Positions 26,122-35,044 are shown, counted from the first letter of the stretch. The stretch: DNA of 64,000 bases from Psychrosphaera haliotis (GCF_039523615.1 NZ_BAAAFQ010000001.1:434001-498000); one strand, 5' to 3'. Numbers and translations: made by a program. The notes: generated by a model from the letters alone, not told the origin.

Positions 26122-27235
26122 TAATCTAAATAAGACTTCAACACTCGTTGATAAACTTATCCGCCCTGAGCTTAAAGAGTTAAAGCCTTATGAGTCGGCT
26201 CGACGTTTATTCAGCATGTCAGGCTCTGACGATACCAATACAGTTTGGCTAAATGCCAATGAAAACCCTTACAGCCCTAATGTTAGCGCTGATCCTAGTC
26301 TTTACAATCGTTACCCAGACTTTCAGCCTGAACCACTCATTAACGCTTACAGCCAATATGCCGCAGTAAAGCCGGAACAAGTGTTAGCAACAAGAGGCGC
26401 TGATGAAGGCATCGAGTTGCTAATACGAACTTTCTGTAGTCCGGGACAGAATATCATTATCTGCCCTCCTACTTACGGTATGTATGCAATTAGTGCTGAA
26501 ACGGCAAACGTAAATGTAACTAAAGTTCCACTTTTACCGTCTTTTCAATTGGACGTTAACAGCATACTTAACCAAGTTGATAATACACAAATCGTCTTTA
26601 TTTGCTCGCCTAACAATCCAACAGGTGATGTAATAAACCGTAACGACCTAGTATCGGTTTTAGAAGCGACCAAAGGACACGCCATTGTTGTTGCTGATGA
26701 AGCTTATATCGAGTTTAGTAGTGAAGATACCGTTACAGAACTATTGAATTCATATCCAAATTTAGTGGTATTACGTACATTGTCTAAAGCATTTGCATTA
26801 GCTGGCTTGCGTTGTGGTTTTACACTGGCGTCTGAAGCCATTATTAACGCTATGAAAAAGGTCATTGCGCCTTATCCTATTCCAGCTCCAGTTGCACAAA
26901 TGGCAACTCAAGCATTAAGTGAAGACGGATTATTATGGATGCGACGATGCGTTAACGAATTAAACAATCGCCGCGATGCCTTTATAGAAAAAGCAAAAAC
27001 TTGGCGGTTTGCAAATGAAGTTTATCCTTCAAAAACAAATTTTGTTTTGATGAAACTATCTGAAACGCTTGACGCTAATAAGGTAATGACATTATTTACC
27101 GAACAACAAATTTTACTGCGCAATCAATCTAAACAGTTAATGCTAAATAATACCATTAGGGTAACCATTGGTAGTGAAGAAGAAATGGCCGCTGTTGAAA
27201 ACGTATTTAACCTAATTGAACAAAAACTGGACTAA
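26114..27235 (+). CDS. hisC: Histidinol-phosphate aminotransferase
   Basis: Class I/II PLP aminotransferase of about 373 residues acting on imidazole-acetol phosphate. The ATG at 26114 overlaps the hisD stop by 8 bases and is chosen over an upstream TTG/GTG-type start at 26075. WLNANENPY, ATRGADEGIELLIRTF, SPNNPTGD, ADEAYIEF and the PLP lysine in RTLSKAFALAGLRCG are all present. Third gene of the operon; hisB starts 4 bases after its stop. Confidence 0.96.
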   Translation: MTDNLNKTSTLVDKLIRPELKELKPYESARRLFSMSGSDDTNTVWLNANENPYSPNVSADPSLYNRYPDFQPEPLINAYSQYAAVKPEQVLATRGADEGIELLIRTFCSPGQNIIICPPTYGMYAISAETANVNVTKVPLLPSFQLDVNSILNQVDNTQIVFICSPNNPTGDVINRNDLVSVLEATKGHAIVVADEAYIEFSSEDTVTELLNSYPNLVVLRTLSKAFALAGLRCGFTLASEAIINAMKKVIAPYPIPAPVAQMATQALSEDGLLWMRRCVNELNNRRDAFIEKAKTWRFANEVYPSKTNFVLMKLSETLDANKVMTLFTEQQILLRNQSKQLMLNNTIRVTIGSEEEMAAVENVFNLIEQKLD

Positions 27236-27239
27236 CACA

Positions 27240-28322
27240 ATGAGCAAGCAACAACCTATACTATTTATTGATCGCGACGGCACTCTTGTTCAAGAGCCGC
27301 CTGTAGACAAACAATTAGACCGTTTAGACAAACTCGTATTTGAGCCGCTAGTTGTGCCGGTATTAACTCGTTTACAGCAAAAAGGTTATCGTCTAGTTAT
27401 GGTATCTAACCAAGACGGACTTGGTACAGACGCATTTCCTCAAGCTGACTTTGATGCACCACACAATCAAATGATGGCGTTTTTTGAATCTCAAGGTGTT
27501 ACTTTTGACGATGTTTTAATATGTCCTCACTTTGACCATGAAGATTGTAGCTGCAGAAAACCAAAGTTAGGCCTGGTAAAAGATTACCTTCAAGAAGGTA
27601 AAGTCGACTTCACTGATTCTTATGTGATTGGTGACCGCATTACGGATATTCAACTCGCTGAAAATATGGGTATTGTTGGCATTCAATATTCGCCAGAAAA
27701 AATGGATTGGTTAGCAATTGAAAAGTTATTAGCACAACAAAAAGAGCAAAACCGCCAGGCAAAAGTGACGCGCACCACGTCTGAAACAAACATCAATGTA
27801 TTTGTAGATTTAGATAGTACTGAGAAATCAAATATTCAAACGGGTATCGGATTTTTTGACCATATGCTTGATCAGATAGCATCGCATGGTGGTTTTTACT
27901 TAGACCTAACAACCGATGGTGATTTACACATTGATGACCACCACTCTGTTGAAGATACCGCTCTTGCGCTAGGACAAGCTCTAAAAGAAGCATTAGGTGA
28001 CAAACGTGGCATTGGTCGTTTTGGCTTTGTACTGCCTATGGACGAATGTAAAGCAGAAGCAACGCTAGACATTTCTGGTCGACCTTATTTAGTTTTTAAC
28101 TCTGAATTTACTGATAACCGTGTAGGTGATATGTCCACACAAATGGTTGAGCACTTCTTTTTCTCGTTAAGTCAGGCAATGGGACTCACCTTGCACCTGT
28201 CTACTACAAAAGGAAACGCCCACCACCAAGTAGAGAGCTTGTTTAAAGTATTTGGCAGAGCTTTACGCGCCGCAATTAAAGTTGAAGGTGATGTACTTCC
28301 ATCAACAAAAGGAGCGTTGTAA
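27240..28322 (+). CDS. hisB: Bifunctional histidinol-phosphatase / imidazoleglycerol-phosphate dehydratase
   Basis: Two fused domains. Residues about 1-165 are a HAD phosphatase (LFIDRDGTL, VSNQDGLGT, the zinc loop CPHFDHEDCSCRKPK, GDRITDIQLAENMG). About 170-360 are the dehydratase (FFDHMLDQIASHGGF, DDHHSVEDTALALGQAL, HHQVESLFKVFGRAL). The fusion is typical of gammaproteobacteria. The ATG at 27240 follows the hisC stop by 4 bases; the stop TAATG overlaps the hisH start by one base. Confidence 0.97.
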   Translation: MSKQQPILFIDRDGTLVQEPPVDKQLDRLDKLVFEPLVVPVLTRLQQKGYRLVMVSNQDGLGTDAFPQADFDAPHNQMMAFFESQGVTFDDVLICPHFDHEDCSCRKPKLGLVKDYLQEGKVDFTDSYVIGDRITDIQLAENMGIVGIQYSPEKMDWLAIEKLLAQQKEQNRQAKVTRTTSETNINVFVDLDSTEKSNIQTGIGFFDHMLDQIASHGGFYLDLTTDGDLHIDDHHSVEDTALALGQALKEALGDKRGIGRFGFVLPMDECKAEATLDISGRPYLVFNSEFTDNRVGDMSTQMVEHFFFSLSQAMGLTLHLSTTKGNAHHQVESLFKVFGRALRAAIKVEGDVLPSTKGAL

Positions 28323-28963
28323 TGTCGGGTGACTCTAAGCCAATAAACTTGGTTATTGTTAATACCGGGTGCGCCAATATTTACTCTGTGCAATGTGCTT
28401 TTGAACGTCTTGGCGTTGAAGTTACCGTGTCAGATAACCCTGCAGTTATCAAATCGGCTGACAAGGTGTTGTTACCTGGTGTCGGCTCAGCATTTGCGGC
28501 TATGAAAAGTATCGAGCAAAAGCAATTAACTAGCGTTATTCAGTCCCTAACTCAGCCTGTACTTGGTATTTGTTTGGGCATGCAGCTTATGGCCAAAAGC
28601 TCAAACGAAAAACCGGGTTCGCACTTGGTTACGTCAAAAACAGATACCGTTGAGTGTTTAGGTTTGATCCCCACCGTAATTGAACGAATGGAAGCGGGAG
28701 ACTTAGTACTGCCGCATATGGGTTGGAATGAAGTGACACTGGATTCCCCTCACCCTTTGTTTAAAAACATAGAACAAGGTGCATTTTTCTATTTTGTACA
28801 TAGCTTTTGTGCGCCAATATCAGTCAATACATTAGCTAAATGTAACTATCACTTAGATTTTTCTGCTGCCATTTATCATAACAACTTTTTTGGGGTGCAA
28901 TTCCACCCTGAGAGAAGTGGTAAAGCCGGCGAGCAATTACTTAGGAACTTTATCGAGCTATAA
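28322..28963 (+). CDS. hisH: Imidazole glycerol phosphate synthase, glutamine amidotransferase subunit
   Basis: 213-residue class I glutaminase that supplies ammonia to HisF. The nucleophile Cys is in GICLGMQL, and the His-Glu of the triad in VQFHPERSG. IVNTGCANIYSV marks the N-terminus. It starts at TAATG of hisB. HisH works only in complex with HisF, yet no hisF lies in this operon or elsewhere in the window, so HisF must be encoded elsewhere. Confidence 0.96.
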   Translation: MSGDSKPINLVIVNTGCANIYSVQCAFERLGVEVTVSDNPAVIKSADKVLLPGVGSAFAAMKSIEQKQLTSVIQSLTQPVLGICLGMQLMAKSSNEKPGSHLVTSKTDTVECLGLIPTVIERMEAGDLVLPHMGWNEVTLDSPHPLFKNIEQGAFFYFVHSFCAPISVNTLAKCNYHLDFSAAIYHNNFFGVQFHPERSGKAGEQLLRNFIEL

Positions 28964-28993
28964 CAAAAGTTGCTTTTGAAGGCTCAATGTAGC

Positions 28994-29070
28994 TATTAGT
29001 TATTAGTTATTAGTTATTAGTTATTAGTTATTAGTTATTAGTTATTAGTTATTAGTTATTAGTTATTAGT
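28994..29070. repeat. 11 tandem copies of a 7-bp unit (TATTAGT) inside the his operon
   Basis: Eleven perfect copies of TATTAGT (77 bp) fill most of the 138-bp hisH-hisA gap. The repeat carries stop codons in every frame, so no translation crosses it. It breaks the otherwise overlapping organisation of the operon. Confidence 0.97.
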
Positions 29071-29101
29071 TAAAAAAGATAATAAAAATATTAGGATTTA
29101 C

Positions 29102-29860
29102 ATGATTATCCCAGCAATAGACTTAATAGAAGGATCTGTTGTCCGTTTATACCAAGGCGACTACGGGCAAAAAACAGAATATAAAATTGATCCAGTTGAA
29201 TTAGTAAAACAATATGGCGCTGCAAAAGCAGAATGGCTGCATATTGTTGATCTTACGGGAGCAAAGGACACTTCAAAACGCCAGTTGTCGTTAATTAAAA
29301 GCATGGTTGATTTAGATGTAATGAAGTTTCAAGCTGGCGGTGGCATTAGAACAGAGCAAGATATAATTGACCTGTTCGATATTGGTGTTAGTCGTGTGGT
29401 TATTGGCTCATTGGCCGTTAATGACTCTGACCTAGTGCTATCATGGTTTGAAAAGTACGGTGCAGAAAAAATTGTACTGGCACTGGACGTTAACATTGAC
29501 GAAAACGGCAACAAGTATATTGCTACGCACGGTTGGCAAGAAAGTTCAGGCACAACGTTAGAGTCAGTGGTAGATAAGTTTCTAAACGTTGGACTTAAGC
29601 ACGTACTTTGCACAGACATTAGCAAAGATGGAACACTTCAAGGTCCAAACCAAGAGCTTTATAGTGCTCTAGCTGAGCAATATCCTGAAATTAGTTGGCA
29701 AGCTTCTGGCGGCATTAGTAGTTTAGAAGACATCAAAATAGCTCTAGCGAACATCAAAGGCTCTGGTTTAGCAAATAACAGCCCAAGCGGAGTTATTCTT
29801 GGTCGTTCATTGCTAGAAGGCAAATTTGAACTAGCTGAAGCGATGCAACTTGTTAAATAA
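29102..29860 (+). CDS. hisA: Phosphoribosylformimino-AICAR ribotide isomerase (ProFAR isomerase)
   Basis: 252-residue TIM barrel that isomerises ProFAR to PRFAR. The catalytic Asp of IPAIDLIEG and the second Asp in LALDVN are present, as are FQAGGGIRTEQDI, RVVIGSLAV and DISKDGTLQGPN. Slightly longer than usual, with an insert near IKGSGLANNSPSG before the last phosphate-binding loop. It is the last his gene here; hisF and hisIE, normally next, are absent. Confidence 0.95.
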   Translation: MIIPAIDLIEGSVVRLYQGDYGQKTEYKIDPVELVKQYGAAKAEWLHIVDLTGAKDTSKRQLSLIKSMVDLDVMKFQAGGGIRTEQDIIDLFDIGVSRVVIGSLAVNDSDLVLSWFEKYGAEKIVLALDVNIDENGNKYIATHGWQESSGTTLESVVDKFLNVGLKHVLCTDISKDGTLQGPNQELYSALAEQYPEISWQASGGISSLEDIKIALANIKGSGLANNSPSGVILGRSLLEGKFELAEAMQLVK

Positions 29861-29891
29861 TTTAATAAATTAAAAGTTAGTCGAATTGTCA

Positions 29892-29929
29892 TTTCTGAGC
29901 TTTAAGTAATTATACTTGCAGCTCAGAAA
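29892..29929. terminator. inverted repeat between hisA and the DUF2892 gene
   Basis: 10-bp perfect stem TTTCTGAGCT/AGCTCAGAAA (29892-29901 with 29920-29929), plus an inner AAGTA/TACTT pairing. It lies between the convergent hisA and DUF2892 stops and probably terminates both. Confidence 0.65.
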
Positions 29930-29931
29930 GT

Positions 29932-30144
29932 TTATTTCTCTGTCGCTAATTGCTTTTCCGTTTTTATGCCTAGCTTCTGCATAACCATTGCAGCTGGGCA
30001 AAAGCCGGTAAAGCTTTGCTGGAATAAATTGGCCCCGACAAACACAGTAAACCACACAAAATTAGGGTGCACATAAATAGTCAGAACTACAGATAGTAAA
30101 ACCATAAAACCGGCAAAAGCTGCCACCGCTCTTTCTAAAGACAT
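29932..30144 (-). CDS. DUF2892 (YgaP-like) small membrane protein
   Basis: 70-residue inner-membrane protein with two hydrophobic segments (about residues 7-26 and 30-52), matching the DUF2892/YgaP transmembrane family. The FCPAAMVMQKLGIK motif is characteristic. Function unknown; in YgaP a similar segment anchors a rhodanese domain, but none is present here. It starts 26 bases after the beta-barrel gene in the same direction and may be the last gene of that operon. Confidence 0.8.
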   Translation of the reverse strand: MSLERAVAAFAGFMVLLSVVLTIYVHPNFVWFTVFVGANLFQQSFTGFCPAAMVMQKLGIKTEKQLATEK

Positions 30145-30170
30145 GATATTTCCTCACTCATTAAATCAAA

Positions 30171-31544
30171 TTAAAAATATTTTCGTATAGTTAGATATGC
30201 GTTTGATGCATCTTCAAACTGACCAAAAAACGTTGTTTTCTGTTTACCCCAGAAATAATTTACTCCCCCAGTCAGTTGCCAATTCTCTATTGGTTGATAA
30301 GACACTTTGACTCTACTGTAACCATCATTCTCTGAAGGTGAATAAAAGGTAAACCATTGCAAACTCAATGTATCTTGCATCAATCGATAATAAAGCTGGG
30401 CTGTCCATAACGTTCTGGCTTGCTTATCTGTGGGAGAATAAGATAACGCAGGATCAAATTCATTTTGACGCTCTAATTGAAATTGAATCGAACCCGTAAG
30501 ATTAGTCACTAACTCTTGCTGGTAACCAATTAACAACTTTGATTCACGATTTGGTATCAAAGGATTACGACCCTCGCTATCTGCAGAGTTATGTTGGGCA
30601 ACTTCAAGGTTAAACAAGCCCGAAAATAATGGGGTCATCATGCTGGCCCCAATGACATTGAGCTTTGTAAAGGTTGGCTGAAAATCAGAAGTTAAGCTAT
30701 TTGGAGACTTATCAAAGCCTTTATAACCATATAAAGCGAACTCTATAGCGTCATATTGCTTTTTAACCCTTAAAGCGTACTCTGCACCCTTTGGTGTGTT
30801 TTTATCGCTCACATCAAAACCAGGGGCTATATTTATTCCACCATTTAGCTGCCCTGCTATTGGGTTATAAAACGAAAACACATCTCCATTAATATATTGA
30901 TCTGATACAAATTTTGGCGTGATTACCAAGTCTACATTTGCAAAGTCATAATAACCTGAAGCTTTTACTGCGAGTTGCGGCGCCTTTAGGTACTCATCGT
31001 CTCGACCTGCAAAAAAGCTCTGCCAGTCCTTTGCGAACATATCATTGAGAAACAAGTAATCTCCTGTTCCCCAAGTTAAAATTTGCTGACCGGCTTTTAT
31101 ATCCCAACGATCACTTACTTTACCCTGCCAATTTAATTCTCTAATTTGACCACGCCATTTTGATTGAACGCCATCGTAAAAAACTTGGCCTCTCAATTTA
31201 ATGGTTGAAGCATTAAGTTTATAGTCACCCTGAGCCTGAATTCGAATATCATTTAAAGTACTACTTGTCTTTAAAGCTGGGTCATCACTCAATCTTTTAC
31301 CTAAGGCAACCTCAACAAAAGTCGCTAAATTACTCCAGCTAGTTTTCGCTTTTTCTGCCCATGGATCATCGCCCCAGCTATCATCACTCGCTTTATCGTC
31401 ACCCCAAATGTCATCAGGCCAATCGGTATTAGTTGAAGCAAATGCACTGGCAGTAAATAGAATACCAACGCAACTTATACTTTTAAGCAAAGCCAAAATA
31501 GTTTTCTTAGATAACAAGTTGGAAAATAAGCTGTTAACTTTCAT
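30171..31544 (-). CDS. Outer-membrane beta-barrel protein of an RND/LolA-like export module
   Basis: 457-residue exported protein with an N-terminal signal peptide (about residues 1-37, cleavage after ASAFA). The mature N-terminus is short, acidic and Trp-rich, with repeated WGDD units (DDIWGDD, DDSWGDDPW). The remainder alternates polar and aromatic residues as in a beta-barrel and ends in IRKYF, with the terminal Phe used by the BAM machinery. Repeated girdle motifs and QQILTWGTGDYLF suggest a porin-like or DUF1302-like barrel. It follows a LolA-like periplasmic protein and an MMPL-type RND transporter with short gaps, so I infer a trans-envelope lipid or hydrophobic-compound route. Substrate unknown. 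Confidence 0.75.
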   Translation of the reverse strand: MKVNSLFSNLLSKKTILALLKSISCVGILFTASAFASTNTDWPDDIWGDDKASDDSWGDDPWAEKAKTSWSNLATFVEVALGKRLSDDPALKTSSTLNDIRIQAQGDYKLNASTIKLRGQVFYDGVQSKWRGQIRELNWQGKVSDRWDIKAGQQILTWGTGDYLFLNDMFAKDWQSFFAGRDDEYLKAPQLAVKASGYYDFANVDLVITPKFVSDQYINGDVFSFYNPIAGQLNGGINIAPGFDVSDKNTPKGAEYALRVKKQYDAIEFALYGYKGFDKSPNSLTSDFQPTFTKLNVIGASMMTPLFSGLFNLEVAQHNSADSEGRNPLIPNRESKLLIGYQQELVTNLTGSIQFQLERQNEFDPALSYSPTDKQARTLWTAQLYYRLMQDTLSLQWFTFYSPSENDGYSRVKVSYQPIENWQLTGGVNYFWGKQKTTFFGQFEDASNAYLTIRKYF

Positions 31545-31559
31545 ATGATTTTTCTAACC

Positions 31560-32375
31560 CTATCTGCGTAACCATTCAATAGGCGGAGTTCTTAAACTAC
31601 GTTCAGTGAATATGCTGTCTGGCAAACCAATGTCGTAACTAATATTACGAAACTCCATTAACGTATAACCACCTGTTTTCACGTCAGATATTTTTGATTT
31701 AGTCACAGTGACATAACCCGAAATATTTTCAGTTTCTAAGGTTTCAACCTTTCGGTATAAAGTATTAGAGGCATCATAAAACTCGATCACCATTGGTAGG
31801 TATGAGCTTTTATCAATTTGTATTTTGTAATAAGAAAACTCAACGTCGTTTGCTACTTTAGGCGTTGCTTTTAAAGTGTATCTTTGTTCGGTTTGCTCCA
31901 AGAGCTCAAAACTATCAACTTTGGTAGAACGCCCTGAAACATCTTCATAAAAAAAGTGAGAGCCCACAAATGAGGTTCGTTTATCGCCTGCTGAAATTCT
32001 TTTCACCAAATCTAAACCTGGTAAATATAACCAACGGTCATCATCTGTTGATACATCGTTATGTTTTTCAACACGAAACACCATGCCGCTAACGTCTGCC
32101 GGACGAGAGAAAAACACTAGCATTTTCTGATCGCCACCGTCCTCAACGTCTTTGCGTAAGATAGTAAATTGTCTTACTTGTCTGCGCTCTTGTTCATCAA
32201 TGATCATCATTCGAGCTTGTGTTTTGCCATCTTTACCAGCGTAGTATGCCGCTAACTCTGCTTTAGAAATTATCTGTTCAGCCGTTACTTCAGTTGCCGA
32301 TTGCACTGAGCCGCTTGCTAAGATTGCTGCTACTAGCGCAACAGGTGTTGTAATACTTTTTAATAAATTAGTCAT
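31560..32375 (-). CDS. LolA-like periplasmic protein (outer-membrane lipoprotein-sorting family)
   Basis: 271-residue secreted protein with a signal peptide (about residues 1-26, ending SVQSA). It matches the family annotated as outer-membrane lipoprotein-sorting protein (LolA_like fold): a half-barrel that binds a lipid acyl chain. Seen: QARMMIIDEQ, FFSRPADVSGMVF, DDRWLYLPGLDLVKRIS and GSHFFYEDV. The start overlaps the RND gene's stop by 8 bases (translational coupling). It is the likely periplasmic carrier between the RND transporter and the beta-barrel. Distinct from true LolA, which is about 200 residues. Confidence 0.82.
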   Translation of the reverse strand: MTNLLKSITTPVALVAAILASGSVQSATEVTAEQIISKAELAAYYAGKDGKTQARMMIIDEQERRQVRQFTILRKDVEDGGDQKMLVFFSRPADVSGMVFRVEKHNDVSTDDDRWLYLPGLDLVKRISAGDKRTSFVGSHFFYEDVSGRSTKVDSFELLEQTEQRYTLKATPKVANDVEFSYYKIQIDKSSYLPMVIEFYDASNTLYRKVETLETENISGYVTVTKSKISDVKTGGYTLMEFRNISYDIGLPDSIFTERSLRTPPIEWLRR

Positions 32376-34923
32376 GTTTACCTCGCTTTATAATAGTCAG
32401 TACTGCCGGTAATAAAATTAATGTAACTAACGCTGAAATTGCCATAATACTCGCTAAAAACACCCCAACGGTTACGTAAGGAACTAAAGGTGCAAATAAC
32501 AATGGCGTAAAACCAAGAGCTACTACAGACGCATTTTTTGTTATCGCATTAGCTGGCTCGCCAAACATAATATTCATTGTTTGTTTAATTGAATCCGTTT
32601 CTTTTAGTGCGCTTCTAGCGCGTTCCAAAAAGTGAATTGCAAAGTCCACAGATAACCCAAGGGTCAGTGCAGACAGCACGGCAATAGGCATATCGTAATC
32701 TTTACCAATCCAACCAATAAGACCATAAATAAAGGTAATCGTGATCGTCAGCGGTAACATGGCTAACAAACCATAGACAAAAGACCTAAATAGCAGAACC
32801 ATCATAATAAATACGATAACAAAGGCACTCATAAGACTGTCTAACATGCCAGTTACCATTTGCTCCTGCCAAGCTACATTCAGATAGGCTTTACCGGCCC
32901 ATCCTGTAGAAATGTTTTCTGGTAATGGATTTTTTTTAATATATTGTTCAACGGATTCTATAACCGAGGACATATGCTGGTTGTCGCCGCTGGTTAACTG
33001 TAACCAAACCAAACTTTTTCTATAGTCTGGTGTTACAAAGTGCCATAAGTCTCCCGGTCGATGTGACGATTGGTACTGAATTAAGGTTTGAGCAACACCA
33101 TTTGCAGAGTCTGGCAATTGGTAATCGACAAATTCACCACTTCGTAACTCTCGGTTCACTACTTTTACAATATCCGTCAATGAGTTCGACTTACCCACTA
33201 AACCAGTTGTTGCCAAATAGTTTTGTAAATTCTCTATGTAAGTTAATACTTCAGGTGATGTGAATCGCTTTGATTTTTGCTGGACAATTTCAATTGATTT
33301 AAGTTTAGACTCCAACCAAGTAATGGCTGGTTTATCAGACACTTCAAATAACACATCTTCAATTTCATAAACCAGTGTATTTAATTGGTTTGCTACAGTT
33401 TTATCGTTCGATAAAGAGACTTGCAGTTGGCTCGTATGCCACTCAATTAAACTCGCAGGAATTTCACTACCTTCCAACAAGGTTTTAACAGAAGGCAGTA
33501 CCGACTCGTCTTGCAAAACAAAGTAAGCATCATAAGTCCCAGCAAACTGTTGGTTTAATTCTTTGTCTGCCACTCGAATTGGGTGGTCTTCTTTGAACCA
33601 ACGTACAGGATTGTCATTAATTTGAATTTTAGTTACACCAATAGCAGACCAAATAAAAATCAGGCCGAAAATGACTATATGTAAGGCTTGGCGTTTTTTC
33701 GCAATGTTGCCAATAACATTAACAAACGCAGCTAGACCACTTTTTTGCTCTAAACTTTGTTGATGAGAAACTTGCAACTGTTTTAATGACTTATCGCTAA
33801 GGCGACTAATGTATGCCGGTACGAATAATATGGTGGTCACAAACGCTAAAATAATACCAAATCCGATAAACGCACCAAATATTTGCACTGGTGGGATTGG
33901 TGTTAGCATAAGTGATAAGAAGCCAATCGTAGATGTCACTGAAGTAAATAACATGGGTGTAAACAATTCACCAACCACGGTCTTGATGACGGCTTTTTTG
34001 TCTTGCCCTTCTTTATAACGGTCTGCAAATTCTGACATTATATGAACCGAATCAACCACGGCTATTGGCATTAAAAAAATCGCAATCATAGAAGACATGA
34101 TATGAACCGTATAGCCTAAGCCAATCAACAAACCCATAATTACGATTACGGTTGTCATTGCCACAATCATGGCTGCAGAAATAAACTTTATATTTTTAAA
34201 AAGAATAAATAATAGAATAAAGATAGCTAAACCAGCTAGCGGTGCAGATATACCCATTTGGACAAACATCTCATAACCAAAGCGGTCTTCAGCAACAGGC
34301 AAACCGGTAATATGCCAATCGGCTGATGAAGAAAATGAATCAATCGATGTTTGAATTTCTTGGGCGATTAAATAGCTTTTGTTTTTATCTTCAAGTGGGA
34401 CATATATCGCCACTGCATTACCATTTTCAGAGGCTAGGGTATTGTTTAATAGTGGTAGCTTTTTAATCTTTTCTAAAACAGCACTTGCATTCTTTTGGTT
34501 CTCAGGCGCTTGCTTCATCAACCATTCAAATCGAATTGCGTTTGAACCAAATTCCGTTTGCTCCTGAGTTACATTATCCACTACAGAAACCGACATAACG
34601 TCTTTTTCAATAACACCCTCAATACTTAAAATATGATTAGTTAACTGCTCAATTTCTTTAAGTACTGTAGGTGTAAACACACCAAACTGTTCAGTTTGGA
34701 CTGCACCAACAACAATAGAGTCGTGCATTAAAAAGTCGGATTTTGTTTGGTTATGAAAAACGCGCGCCGCATTATCAGCCGGCAACATGTTTTCTGGATC
34801 AGTATCAATTTGAATTGATGGCATAAAAGCCAAGGCAACTATTACCATAATGATCATTACCGCATATATCTTTTTAGCGTGATCAAGGCTCAGTTGTATT
34901 GATGAATTTATTAGCCTATTCAT
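32368..34923 (-). CDS. MMPL/RND-family transporter
   Basis: 851-residue inner-membrane transporter of the MMPL/SSD branch of the RND superfamily. It has TM1 near residues 18-38, a large periplasmic loop to about 220, five helices, TM7 near 410, a second loop, and five C-terminal helices. TM4 has IAVVDSVHIMSEFADR and TM10 has LGLSVDFAIHFLERA, the usual SSD-type charged residues. Relatives transport lipids, for example HpnN with hopanoids and MmpL with mycolates. It is the first gene of a leftward operon with a LolA-like protein and a beta-barrel. A perfect AT-rich palindrome sits just upstream. Confidence 0.88.
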   Translation of the reverse strand: MNRLINSSIQLSLDHAKKIYAVMIIMVIVALAFMPSIQIDTDPENMLPADNAARVFHNQTKSDFLMHDSIVVGAVQTEQFGVFTPTVLKEIEQLTNHILSIEGVIEKDVMSVSVVDNVTQEQTEFGSNAIRFEWLMKQAPENQKNASAVLEKIKKLPLLNNTLASENGNAVAIYVPLEDKNKSYLIAQEIQTSIDSFSSSADWHITGLPVAEDRFGYEMFVQMGISAPLAGLAIFILLFILFKNIKFISAAMIVAMTTVIVIMGLLIGLGYTVHIMSSMIAIFLMPIAVVDSVHIMSEFADRYKEGQDKKAVIKTVVGELFTPMLFTSVTSTIGFLSLMLTPIPPVQIFGAFIGFGIILAFVTTILFVPAYISRLSDKSLKQLQVSHQQSLEQKSGLAAFVNVIGNIAKKRQALHIVIFGLIFIWSAIGVTKIQINDNPVRWFKEDHPIRVADKELNQQFAGTYDAYFVLQDESVLPSVKTLLEGSEIPASLIEWHTSQLQVSLSNDKTVANQLNTLVYEIEDVLFEVSDKPAITWLESKLKSIEIVQQKSKRFTSPEVLTYIENLQNYLATTGLVGKSNSLTDIVKVVNRELRSGEFVDYQLPDSANGVAQTLIQYQSSHRPGDLWHFVTPDYRKSLVWLQLTSGDNQHMSSVIESVEQYIKKNPLPENISTGWAGKAYLNVAWQEQMVTGMLDSLMSAFVIVFIMMVLLFRSFVYGLLAMLPLTITITFIYGLIGWIGKDYDMPIAVLSALTLGLSVDFAIHFLERARSALKETDSIKQTMNIMFGEPANAITKNASVVALGFTPLLFAPLVPYVTVGVFLASIMAISALVTLILLPAVLTIIKRGKHD

Positions 34924-34960
34924 GTAAGTCTTCTTAGTTAATTAACTATATATGCCGACA

Positions 34961-34988
34961 TTATATATTAGTAATTTCTAATATATAA
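34961..34988. promoter_or_regulatory. palindromic operator-like site upstream of the MMPL operon
   Basis: Perfect 11-bp inverted repeat TTATATATTAG (34961-34971) with CTAATATATAA (34978-34988), 6-base spacer, 38 bases before the start codon. A TATAAT on the minus strand falls in the arm proximal to the gene, so a bound dimer would block the promoter. Confidence 0.5.
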
Positions 34989-35044
34989 TAGCCTGACTAG
35001 AATTAATATAACCAAACAGTTACTTGCATATTCCTTTTAGGTAT

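Noticed and set aside
28994..29070. CRISPR-like array
   Set aside because: The units are 7 bp and contiguous, with no spacers and no cas genes; this is a simple tandem repeat. The same holds for 16988-17115 and 37921-37950.
29861..29931. Remnant of hisF after hisA
   Set aside because: The 71-bp gap is too short and contains only a hairpin; no HisF-like residues in any frame.
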